A stretch of 64,000 bases of DNA from an uncultured Alphaproteobacteria bacterium (GTDB taxonomy: Bacteria; Pseudomonadota; Alphaproteobacteria; HIMB59; GCA-002718135): assembly GCA_902628645.1 (NCBI GenBank), contig CACONS010000004.1, positions 17,301 through 81,300 on the forward strand, read 5' to 3'. The position numbers and the translations under genes were made by a program. Within the stretch, counting starts at the first letter, position 1. Each line of letters opens with the position of its first letter. Under the pieces are notes generated by a model that saw only the letters and a program-made list of their open reading frames with translations, made no database searches and was not told where the DNA came from. This document shows positions 27,831-35,920 of the stretch, piece after piece.

Positions 27831-28520
27831 ATGCAAAAATTACTTGCCATAATTTTATTCTTATCAACTTTTTTAGCAATTTCTCAGGTTAATGCGAATA
27901 CAGAAAAATTATATGAGAAGCTTGTTAATGATTGGTCTATTATTTTCCCTGATGGGAATAGAAACGCAGCTGGTCCAAGATTCTTTAAATATATCTTAGA
28001 TCAAAACTTAGAATATGAAGAATTTGTACAATTTAACAAATTATATTGTGCTGTTTCAGGCTCCCTAATTCCTCCTGATGCTCAACCAGATGAAATTTTT
28101 CTTACTAATTTTGAAAATGATGAAAAAATTTGTGGTCAATATTATAAATGTTGTTGGCCTTGTTTATGTGATGTAATGAAATATTCAGAAACAAAAAAAA
28201 TAAACATTAATTTCAAAGACCAATCAAAAGATATTTATGCAATTGTTATTGATAATCCTTGTAATAAAAATGACTTTCCTGAACTTGTTAACCGAAATTA
28301 TTTTTGTGAAGGTAATAAATTAAATAAAGAATATACTTACTCATTAGATAATAAACTTGTTATTGGTCTATTACATAATGCAAAAAAATGTGATGCTTAC
28401 GATATAGATTATATAAAAAACGATCAATTAACTGGACCTATGTGTGAAGCTAGAAATAGCATGCCACTTGAAGAGCTAAATTTTGGTATGGGTGACATTT
28501 TTATTAAATTGGCAAATTGA
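27831..28520 (+). CDS. Cys-rich exported protein, unknown function
   Basis: Not recognised. The 229 aa protein has a clear signal peptide (MQKLLAIILFLSTFLAISQVNA) and an unusual Cys cluster, CGQYYKCCWPCLCDVMKY (near residue 102-119), plus further single Cys in NPCNKN, YFCEGN, KKCDAYD and GPMCEAR. The pattern suggests either metal binding or several disulfides. Gly- and Asp-rich edges and the PDGNRNAAGPRFFKYIL stretch may mark a folded globular domain. It is followed 11 nt later by the CRTAC1-like gene and then the DUF4396 gene, so the three may work together at the envelope. Confidence 0.65.
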   Translation: MQKLLAIILFLSTFLAISQVNANTEKLYEKLVNDWSIIFPDGNRNAAGPRFFKYILDQNLEYEEFVQFNKLYCAVSGSLIPPDAQPDEIFLTNFENDEKICGQYYKCCWPCLCDVMKYSETKKININFKDQSKDIYAIVIDNPCNKNDFPELVNRNYFCEGNKLNKEYTYSLDNKLVIGLLHNAKKCDAYDIDYIKNDQLTGPMCEARNSMPLEELNFGMGDIFIKLAN

Positions 28521-28531
28521 AAAAAATTTAA

Positions 28532-29947
28532 ATGAGTAAATTAATTGTTATTTTCATAATTTTATTATCTAGTATGGCTAAGGCTGAATTTTTCTCCAAT
28601 ATTTCAGATATAATTGAAAATAATAACGATAGATTAAGTTATGGAGTTGCAGTAACTGACTTTGATAAAGATGGAAACTATGAATTTATTGTTGCTGGTT
28701 TTGGTTACTCTAATTTAGCTCTTAACTATCAAAAAGGGAAACTGATTAATACAATTCAAGATCCCATATTTATTGATGAAGATAGGAATACTATTGGTGT
28801 GTCAGCTTGTGATATAGATCAGGATGGTTTTGAAGAAATTTATTTCTTAAATACTGATACTTATAGCGGAGAAAAAAAATACTCTGATAGATTGTTAGAC
28901 AACGATAAAACAATTTTTGATTATTTTGAGTTAGAAAAAAATTTAGAAAATTTAAATTTGACTGCTGGCAGATCAGTTGTTTGTGTGGACAGAAAAGGAT
29001 CAGGAAAATACGGTATATATGTAGCTAATTATGGTGGTCCTACTAGATTTTATGAAATTGAAGAAAATGAAGTTCAAGACTTAGCGCCTATTCTTGGAAT
29101 TGATCAAATAACTGGAGGAAGAGCTGTTATCTCAGGACATATAGTTTCTAACAATATGGACATATTTGCAGCTAACGAGAGAGGTCCAAATTTTTTATAT
29201 AAAAATATTAATGGTAATTTTAATGATATTGCGATTGAAAAAAATGTCCAAGATACTTTTCAAAATGGTCGAGGCACAGCATTAACAGATTTTTTATATA
29301 GAGGAGAGCTTGATATTATCACTAGTAACTGGGAAGGTTATCATCGTATTTTTGTTAAACAAAAAAAATCTTTTCTTGATATGTCTTCGCTAGAATTTAG
29401 ATCGCCAAGTAGAATACGAACAGTTATATCTGCGGATTTTGATAATGATGGTTATGATGAGATTTTTCTAAATAATATAGGTCAACCAAATAAACTCTTT
29501 CGTATTCTTGATGATGGAGTTTTAGAAGAAATTAAATTAGATGAAGCCCTTGAAACTCAAGGTTTAGGAACTGGTGCTGCAGTTTCTGATATTGATAATG
29601 ATGGAATTTTAGAATTATTAATTTCTCACGGTGAATCTGGAGCTCAGCCACTCAGTTTATTTAAGGCAAATGTATCAAATACAAATTATATTAGAATTAA
29701 ACCTCTAAATACTTTTGGTGCTCCAGCTAGAGGTGCAACTGTTACTTTACATACAAATTTAAGAAATCATGCTAAGACTATTGATGCTGGCTCTGGATAT
29801 TTATGTCAAATGGAACCAGTAGCACATTACGGTTTACGTGAAGGCGAAGTAGTTAAAAATATATCGATTAAATGGACTAATGGTACAATTGATAGTTATG
29901 AAATTAATGATATAAATATTACTTTAGAATATAAACAAGAATTATAA
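28532..29947 (+). CDS. Exported CRTAC1-like FG-GAP/ASPIC-UnbV protein
   Basis: Secreted beta-propeller protein of 471 aa with signal peptide (LIVIFIILLSSMAKA). At least four FG-GAP/VCBS calcium-binding repeats are visible: TDFDKDGNYEFIVAG, CDIDQDGFEEIYFLN, ADFDNDGYDEIFLNN and SDIDNDGILELLISH. The C-terminus is an ASPIC/UnbV domain: GAPARGATVTLHT, AGSGYLCQMEPVAHYGL and ISIKWTNGTIDSYE. In marine bacteria such proteins are extracellular or surface proteins of uncertain role. Close spacing to the Cys-rich protein and the DUF4396 protein suggests one transcript. Confidence 0.85.
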   Translation: MSKLIVIFIILLSSMAKAEFFSNISDIIENNNDRLSYGVAVTDFDKDGNYEFIVAGFGYSNLALNYQKGKLINTIQDPIFIDEDRNTIGVSACDIDQDGFEEIYFLNTDTYSGEKKYSDRLLDNDKTIFDYFELEKNLENLNLTAGRSVVCVDRKGSGKYGIYVANYGGPTRFYEIEENEVQDLAPILGIDQITGGRAVISGHIVSNNMDIFAANERGPNFLYKNINGNFNDIAIEKNVQDTFQNGRGTALTDFLYRGELDIITSNWEGYHRIFVKQKKSFLDMSSLEFRSPSRIRTVISADFDNDGYDEIFLNNIGQPNKLFRILDDGVLEEIKLDEALETQGLGTGAAVSDIDNDGILELLISHGESGAQPLSLFKANVSNTNYIRIKPLNTFGAPARGATVTLHTNLRNHAKTIDAGSGYLCQMEPVAHYGLREGEVVKNISIKWTNGTIDSYEINDINITLEYKQEL

Positions 29948-29952
29948 ATTAA

Positions 29953-30411
29953 ATGACTGTTGCCGAAACATTAAAAAAACCAGCGCCTCGTTTTCACTGG
30001 AAATGTAAACACACATGGAGAAGAAGTGCTAAAAATACACTTTGGTGTTTACTAGGCTGTTCAATTGGTGATTTTGGAACTATCTTATATTTTCAATTAA
30101 ATGCAATTAATTGGCCAACTTTATCGATTATGATTTTAGCTATTATAAACGGTTTAATCACTAGTATTATTTTAGAAACTATAATTTTGTCTAGACAAAT
30201 GACAATTAAGATCGCTTTTCAAACAGCTTTAACTATGAGTTTTATTTCTATGTTGGCTATGGAAATTGCAATGAACTCTGCAGATTGGCTAATTTTAGGA
30301 GAAGCAAAACTTGTGTGGTGGATAGTACCAATAATGCTTATTGTTGGCTTTTTGACTCCATGGCCATACAATTATTATAGGTTGAAAAAATACAATATTG
30401 CCTGCCACTAA
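29953..30411 (+). CDS. DUF4396 membrane protein
   Basis: Inner-membrane protein of 152 aa with four transmembrane segments. The opening FHWKCKHTWRRSAKNTLWCL and GCSIGDFGTILYFQ, the EIAMNSADWLILGE stretch and the ending FLTPWPYNYYRLKKY match the DUF4396 family. Function unknown; the His/Cys/Trp content at the membrane edge could bind a metal, but this is speculation. It starts 5 nt after the CRTAC1-like gene. Confidence 0.78.
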   Translation: MTVAETLKKPAPRFHWKCKHTWRRSAKNTLWCLLGCSIGDFGTILYFQLNAINWPTLSIMILAIINGLITSIILETIILSRQMTIKIAFQTALTMSFISMLAMEIAMNSADWLILGEAKLVWWIVPIMLIVGFLTPWPYNYYRLKKYNIACH

Positions 30412-30507
30412 AGAAAAAATTATTATTTTAGCCTATAAAACTCGATTTTTTTCAAGAAACTTTACCCTTGGTATTGAAAAATAATTGATTAAACATAATT
30501 GAATTTT

Positions 30508-30972
30508 ATGATTAGAATATTTTTATTTACACTATTATTTAGTACAAGCGTGTTTGCTGCAGCAACAAAATCAAGTGATGATACAAGTGCTTCAGCGTCC
30601 GATCAAATTCAAAATCTTTATGATAAAGCATATGATTTAGTCTATGCTAAAGAATTTGATAAATCACTAAAACTTCTTAAAAAAATTGCTAAAAGAAATG
30701 ATTTAGGTAACATGAAAGCAGATGTATACAATTTACTTGGCTTTAGTTATCGTAAAAATGACAATCCAGATTTAGATAAAGCTTTTGAGTCATATAAAAT
30801 AGCATTAGAAGCTAACCCAGAACATGCTGGTGCACATGAATATTTAGGTGAATTGTATATCAAAATGGGTAAAAAATCCATGGCTGAAGAAATGCTTGCA
30901 AAACTTGAAATAATTGCAGGTACAGGTTCAGATGAATACAAAAAACTTAAGAAAGCAATCGCAAATTCATAA
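30508..30972 (+). CDS. Exported tetratricopeptide-repeat protein
   Basis: Small periplasmic TPR protein of 154 aa with signal peptide (MIRIFLFTLLFSTSVFAA). Repeats are visible as AYDLVYAKEFDKSLKLLKKI, VYNLLGFSYRKNDNPDLDKA with FESYKIALEANP, and HAGAHEYLGELYIKMGKKSM. A TTG three codons upstream (30499) is an alternative start; ATG 30508 gives a normal signal peptide. It is a single gene ended by a hairpin terminator. Role unknown; probably a protein-interaction scaffold. Confidence 0.85.
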   Translation: MIRIFLFTLLFSTSVFAAATKSSDDTSASASDQIQNLYDKAYDLVYAKEFDKSLKLLKKIAKRNDLGNMKADVYNLLGFSYRKNDNPDLDKAFESYKIALEANPEHAGAHEYLGELYIKMGKKSMAEEMLAKLEIIAGTGSDEYKKLKKAIANS

Positions 30973-30998
30973 TTAGATTTATTATAATTTATTCAATT

Positions 30999-31025
30999 AA
31001 GCCCTTTATATAAGGGCTTTTTTAT
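30999..31025 (+). terminator. Rho-independent terminator after TPR gene
   Basis: Stem aagccctt / aagggctt (30999-31006 and 31012-31019) with a short AT loop and a following T-run, 27 nt after the TPR stop codon. Confidence 0.85.
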
Positions 31026-31066
31026 TTTTTATTTGAAAGAATAATATTACTAACTACATACTTAAT

Positions 31067-31444
31067 ATGTCTAATGTTGTAGATCTAATATCAAGAATTT
31101 TTCTATCTCTTGTATTTCTCGTAAACGGTTATTCTAAAATAACTAACATTGATGGTACTATAGGTTGGATGGAGATGTATGGACTTCCTGGAATCTTTAT
31201 TTATCCAGCAATTATTTTAGAACTTGTAGCACCAATTTTGCTAATAATTGGTTACTACGTAAGATTGTCTTCTGTTGCACTAGGATTATTTTGTTTAGCA
31301 ACCGCAGTAATATTTTTAAATGATTTTGCTGATCCAATGACACTTACAAATTTTCTAAAAAATATAGCACTTGCCGGTGGCTTTTTTATTTTAGCAATTA
31401 ATGGTCCAAAAGAATTTAGTTTAGATCATCGTATATCTAAGTAA
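31067..31444 (+). CDS. DoxX family membrane protein
   Basis: Four-helix membrane protein of 125 aa with the DoxX pattern: ISRIFLSLVFLVNGYSKI, then GLPGIFIYPAIILELVAPILLIIGYYVR and GLFCLATAVIFLNDFADP, ending FFILAINGPKEFSLD. Members are linked to redox or detoxification at the membrane; no specific substrate. The DUF4149 gene follows after 6 nt. Confidence 0.85.
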   Translation: MSNVVDLISRIFLSLVFLVNGYSKITNIDGTIGWMEMYGLPGIFIYPAIILELVAPILLIIGYYVRLSSVALGLFCLATAVIFLNDFADPMTLTNFLKNIALAGGFFILAINGPKEFSLDHRISK

Positions 31445-31450
31445 TCAACA

Positions 31451-31879
31451 TTGATCATTTTTATTACCAATACATTAATCGCTTTTTTGATTGGATCCAT
31501 GATTTTTTTCTCAGCAGTTGTGTCTCCGTCGGTTTTTGCCTCACTTAATAGTAAAGGAAGTAGCAGATTTTTAAGAACAATTTTTCCTAGAATGTTTTTA
31601 TTTGGATTTGTTATTTCTTTAATAGCTTTGATCCTAACAATTTTATCAAATAATTTATTTAATTCAATTGTATTAATAATTATTGGTTTATCATTTCTTA
31701 TAAATAGAAATTATTTAACACCACTAATCAACAACTTTAGAGATCAAGAATTAGAAGGTGACTCAAAAGCGGCTAAAAATTTTAAGATAATGCATCTTAT
31801 GTCTGTTTTACTTTTTATGATTAACTTTTTCTTATTAATTTTAGTAATTGTACTAAATTATATTAATCATAATTTATAA
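31451..31879 (+). CDS. DUF4149-like membrane protein
   Basis: Hydrophobic protein of 142 aa with four transmembrane segments. The patterns FLIGSMIFFSAVVSPSVFASL, FLRTIFPRMFLFGFVISLIALI, NRNYLTPLINNFRD and KNFKIMHLMSVLLFMINF correspond to the DUF4149/TMEM205 family. The start is TTG at 31451; a later ATG (31500) would cut off most of helix 1, so TTG is preferred. Its end overlaps the convergent pdeM by 13 nt. Confidence 0.75.
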   Translation: MIIFITNTLIAFLIGSMIFFSAVVSPSVFASLNSKGSSRFLRTIFPRMFLFGFVISLIALILTILSNNLFNSIVLIIIGLSFLINRNYLTPLINNFRDQELEGDSKAAKNFKIMHLMSVLLFMINFFLLILVIVLNYINHNL

Positions 31880-32517
31880 ACTTTATCTTCCCCCACTGGA
31901 AATATGTTTTTATTTTTTCCTAAGAGATTTTTTATTGGATCTTGATCAATATTTAAACCACCTGTTAAGACACCAAAACTTGGTAAAATAAAAATTTTAT
32001 TATTATGAACAAATGTTGATTTGTATATTGATTTTCCTCTATGTGTGATTTTTACTTTTGGATGAAAATGACCACAGATTTGATACTTTGATGTTTTTAT
32101 TGGTATATGACTAAAAATAATTTCATCAATTGTATAATCTAATACTTTTTGTAATCCACTAATCTCAATTTGATAGTCATGATTTCCCTTAATCCAAATA
32201 AAATCTAATTCTTTGGCATATTCAATAAAATTAATATGATCTTTTGTTTCTAAACTTTTTATTGAAAATAAATCATGGATTAGATCACCGACAATAATCA
32301 ATTTAGTAGGTTTAAACTCATTTATGCAATCAAATAATCTATTTAATGTTTCTTTAGTATCATAGGGAGGTAGAAATTGTTTGTGTCTAGCAAAACTAAC
32401 TGATTTACCTAAATGAAGATCTGCAACTATTATTGTATTTAATCTTTTCCAAAATAAAATTTTGCTTGGATAGGCAAAAAAATCTTCGTTAGCAAATTTA
32501 ATTAATTGACTTGACAT
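31867..32517 (-). CDS. pdeM: Ligase-associated DNA damage response metallophosphoesterase PdeM
   Basis: Calcineurin-like phosphoesterase of 216 aa, member of the four-gene ligase-associated repair set. Metal-ligand motifs in order: VADLHLGKS, GDLIHD, WIKGNHDYQI, and CGHFHPK. It overlaps the upstream Lhr-like helicase gene by 20 nt, and the exonuclease and ligase lie on the other side, divergently. In the known system the phosphoesterase acts as a nuclease or phosphodiesterase in DNA repair. Cytoplasmic, no signal peptide. Confidence 0.92.
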   Translation of the reverse strand: MSSQLIKFANEDFFAYPSKILFWKRLNTIIVADLHLGKSVSFARHKQFLPPYDTKETLNRLFDCINEFKPTKLIIVGDLIHDLFSIKSLETKDHINFIEYAKELDFIWIKGNHDYQIEISGLQKVLDYTIDEIIFSHIPIKTSKYQICGHFHPKVKITHRGKSIYKSTFVHNNKIFILPSFGVLTGGLNIDQDPIKNLLGKNKNIFPVGEDKVYKL

Positions 32518-34930
32518 TAGCTTCTTCTAAGATTTCTTTTTCTAGATCTTCTAGAATATATTCATCAGTGTCTTTTTTAGAGAGATTTTCTCTATTTATT
32601 TCTAATATGATTGGAACAGCTAATGGTGAAATTGTTTTTAATTTTTTTAAGATAATTTTATTATTATCAATCATTAATATTTTACACAGTCTATCGTAAT
32701 CAATCATATTTTTTTTAGCATCATCATATGAAGATTTTAAAAGAATATGATCTGGTTCATTTTTCTTCAGAACAGTATAAATAAGGTCTGAACTAAATAA
32801 TACCTGCTTACCTGTTTTGATCATTCCCGGTAGTCTTCTCTCAATCAAGCATGAAATAATAGCATTATCACGAAATAATCTTTTAACTATCGATGTTTCT
32901 TCTAAATAATTATCAAGATGGTTGTTAATTAATTTAATATTTAACAGTTTTTTAATGTCTTTTGCTTCATTTAAAGACCATAAAACAATTGCATAATCGT
33001 TTGCAACAAAACCTAATGGTTTGTAATTAAGTTCTTTCATTCCACGAAGAAGAAGAAAGCCTAATGTCTGATTAGAATGCCATCCTGCAAAAGTATAAAT
33101 AACAGAGTAATAATTTTTTTTTCGGGGAAATTGCTCAATTAAAAATTCATCTTTTTTTGGAAGGAGAGAAAATGATTCTTGTCTATAAAGCCATTCTTTT
33201 ATTTGATGAGGGTATTTTTTCCAATTATGCTTTGATGAAATTAGTTTGCGAACAGATTTAGCTAAATTTGTTGATAGTGGCATTCTGCCTCCAGAGTATG
33301 AAGGAATTTTAGATATTTGAGATTTACTTTTTTTGACATGGACTAAATTATTTTTCATAGATTGGAATTCAAGAACCTGCCCTGCAAAAATAAAAGAGTC
33401 ACCTTGTGATAAATTTTGAATAAAAATTTCTTCAATATTACCAAGTGTTTTTGAACCCAATTTAATTTTTAACATTGGATTTTCAATAATAGTTCCAACA
33501 TTCATGCGGTATTTTCTTGTTTCTCTTTTATGTACTAATCGATAAATATTTTTGTTATCTCTTTCTTGTTGGATCCTCTTAAATTGATCATAATTTTTTA
33601 AGACATAACCCCCATCTTGGATTAAATCTACAAGGTGAATAAAATCTTTTTTTAGTAAATTATTATAAGGGTAAGCATTCTTTATCTCTCTATACAATTC
33701 ATTAATGTTAAAGTTACTTGAGCAAGCTGTTGCAAATATATGTTGTGCAACTACATCCAGACTGCCTTCTTTCAATTCTATCTTGTCTAAATTACCTTTA
33801 TTTATTTCTTCTATTGCAGCTTGGGACTCAATGAATTCAAAGCGATTAGTTGGAACAAGCACAGCTTTTGAGGGCGTATCAATATTATGATTTGAACGAC
33901 CTACTCTTTGCAACAGTCTATTAATACCTTTCGGAGCTCCCACTTGAATTATTTTTTCTACATCGCCATAATCTAATCCAAGTTCTAATGATGAAGTAGC
34001 AACTACACAATCAACAAGCCCGCTACTCAGATTTTTTTCAACCTTTAGTCGTAGGTTTTGTTCAAGTGAACCATGATGAACAGCTATCTTTAATTTTTTA
34101 TTATTGATAAGCCATAGATTTTTAAACATGTATTCTGCTTGAGCGCGCGTATTTACAAAAATAATTGTTAATTTTGCTTTAAGTATCTCTTTATAGATTT
34201 CTTTAATCGCATATGTCGCCATATGACCAGACCACGGAATACGTTCTTTTGATTTAAGTATTTTTATATTTGGGATATTTGAATGTTCTAACGAAATGAT
34301 CTTTGCTTTTTTGCGGCATAGCCATTTTTTTGCATCTTGTTTATTTTTTAAAGTTGCTGATAGGCCTATTCTTTGTAATGCAGGTGAATAGGATTGAAGT
34401 CTTTCAATATTTAAACTGAGCAAATCAGCTCTTTTATTATCAAGAAAAGTATGGATCTCATCAACAATAATAAATTTTAAATTTTGAAAATAAATTTTTG
34501 CATTTTCGTAAGAATTTAATAATGCAAGTGACTCTGGAGTTGTTATAAGAATATTTGGAGGTTTTTGTTTTTGTTTTTGTTTTTTATAGGCTGATGTATC
34601 CCCAGTTCTAACTTGAAACGTAATTTTTAAATCTAAATCTTTAATAGGTTTTTCTAAGTTACGAACAATATCATTAGCTAAAGATTTTAGAGGTGATATG
34701 TATAAAGTATGAAGGCCTTTAAATTTTTTGATTTTTAATAAATCTTCTATAGGATTAATAAATCCTGTTAAAGTTTTACCTGCTCCGGTGGGAGCAAATA
34801 CAACCACATCTGATCCACTTTTTATTGACTTGAATGCATCTATTTGATGCGGAAACCAACTCCATTTTTTTTTCTTCATCCACTTGTTTAAAGGGTGTAA
34901 TAAAAGGGGATTTGAATTATTTATATTCAT
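32498..34930 (-). CDS. Ligase-associated Lhr-like DEXH-box helicase
   Basis: Superfamily 2 helicase of about 810 aa, of the short Lhr type tied to ligase-associated repair. Walker A APTGAGKTLTGF, TPES motif (ITTPESLALL), DEIH box (FIIVDEIHTFLD), SAT motif (IGLSATLK), then VHHGSLEQNLR and the arginine-finger block QVGAPKGINRLLQRVGRSNH. The C-terminus has the winged-helix and beta-barrel parts typical of Lhr. Start may be ATG 34930 or ATG 34948. With 34930 the start abuts the divergent exonuclease ATG in the palindrome CATATG; with 34948 the two genes overlap by 18 nt. Confidence 0.93.
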   Translation of the reverse strand: MNINNSNPLLLHPLNKWMKKKKWSWFPHQIDAFKSIKSGSDVVVFAPTGAGKTLTGFINPIEDLLKIKKFKGLHTLYISPLKSLANDIVRNLEKPIKDLDLKITFQVRTGDTSAYKKQKQKQKPPNILITTPESLALLNSYENAKIYFQNLKFIIVDEIHTFLDNKRADLLSLNIERLQSYSPALQRIGLSATLKNKQDAKKWLCRKKAKIISLEHSNIPNIKILKSKERIPWSGHMATYAIKEIYKEILKAKLTIIFVNTRAQAEYMFKNLWLINNKKLKIAVHHGSLEQNLRLKVEKNLSSGLVDCVVATSSLELGLDYGDVEKIIQVGAPKGINRLLQRVGRSNHNIDTPSKAVLVPTNRFEFIESQAAIEEINKGNLDKIELKEGSLDVVAQHIFATACSSNFNINELYREIKNAYPYNNLLKKDFIHLVDLIQDGGYVLKNYDQFKRIQQERDNKNIYRLVHKRETRKYRMNVGTIIENPMLKIKLGSKTLGNIEEIFIQNLSQGDSFIFAGQVLEFQSMKNNLVHVKKSKSQISKIPSYSGGRMPLSTNLAKSVRKLISSKHNWKKYPHQIKEWLYRQESFSLLPKKDEFLIEQFPRKKNYYSVIYTFAGWHSNQTLGFLLLRGMKELNYKPLGFVANDYAIVLWSLNEAKDIKKLLNIKLINNHLDNYLEETSIVKRLFRDNAIISCLIERRLPGMIKTGKQVLFSSDLIYTVLKKNEPDHILLKSSYDDAKKNMIDYDRLCKILMIDNNKIILKKLKTISPLAVPIILEINRENLSKKDTDEYILEDLEKEILEEANVKSIN

Positions 34931-35920
34931 ATGGATTTCATTAATCATCAGTTATTTATCAAAGATATAAATGTACATATAGATCCAATATTTCCTAAAA
35001 AAACAGCTATTATTACACATGGTCATGCAGATCATGCTCGATTTGGCCATGATCACGTTATTGCTACTAGGCAAACAATAGAAATTATGAAAATTCGCTA
35101 CGGTGATAATTGCGCAAAGAAATTTACTTCACTTAAGTATGGTCAAAAATATTCAATTAAAAACTATGATTTTACTCTCTATCCTGCAGGACATATTTTA
35201 GGGAGTGCTCAAGTTTTAATTGAAAAAGATGATCATCGTCTAGTGATAACAGGTGATTATAAAGTAGGAAAAGACGAAACATGTAAAAATTTTAAACTGG
35301 TTAAATGTGATACATTAATTACTGAAGCAACATTTGGCTTACCTATATTTCAACATCCAAATCCAAAAGATGAAATTCAAAAACTTATCCAATCCGTAAA
35401 AATAAATAAAAACAATTGTCACATTGTTGGTGCATATGCACTTGGTAAAGCACAAAGAGTAATGAATCTTTTACGCCAACAGAATTATAATGAGACTATT
35501 TATATCCATGGATCTCTAGAAAAATTGTGTCAATATTATTCAAAAGAAAAAATTAATATTGGGAAGTTTGAAAAAGTTTCTTCAAAAGATAAAAATTTTT
35601 ATGAAGGCAAAATTATTATTGCCCCTCCTTCGGCATTAAAAGATCGTTGGTCAAGACGATTTCCTAATCCTATTATTTGCATGGCAAGTGGATGGATGAC
35701 AGTTAAGCAAAGAGCAAAACAGCAAGGTATTGAACTTCCATTGGTTATTAGTGATCATAGTGATTGGAATGAATTATTAGATACAATTAAGAAATCAAAA
35801 GCAAAAAATATACTAATTACACATGGCCAAGAAGACGCATTGGTATATTATTGTAAGAAACAAAATCTTTTATCAAAACCACTTTCAATACAGGGAAGAA
35901 GTGATGAGGAAATAGAATGA
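34931..35920 (+). CDS. Ligase-associated MBL-fold DNA exonuclease
   Basis: Metallo-beta-lactamase/beta-CASP-type nuclease of 329 aa in the ligase-associated repair set. Metal site TGATE-type motif ITHGHADHARFGHDH (His30, His32, Asp34, His35), YPAGHILGSAQVLIE, and ITGDYKVGKDETC. The beta-CASP part has ALGKAQRVMNLLRQ and MASGWMTVKQRAKQQG, then LPLVISDHSDWNEL and ITHGQEDALVYY. It overlaps the ligase gene by 4 nt (ATGA) and is divergent from the helicase-pdeM pair, without an intergenic spacer. Confidence 0.93.
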   Translation: MDFINHQLFIKDINVHIDPIFPKKTAIITHGHADHARFGHDHVIATRQTIEIMKIRYGDNCAKKFTSLKYGQKYSIKNYDFTLYPAGHILGSAQVLIEKDDHRLVITGDYKVGKDETCKNFKLVKCDTLITEATFGLPIFQHPNPKDEIQKLIQSVKINKNNCHIVGAYALGKAQRVMNLLRQQNYNETIYIHGSLEKLCQYYSKEKINIGKFEKVSSKDKNFYEGKIIIAPPSALKDRWSRRFPNPIICMASGWMTVKQRAKQQGIELPLVISDHSDWNELLDTIKKSKAKNILITHGQEDALVYYCKKQNLLSKPLSIQGRSDEEIE

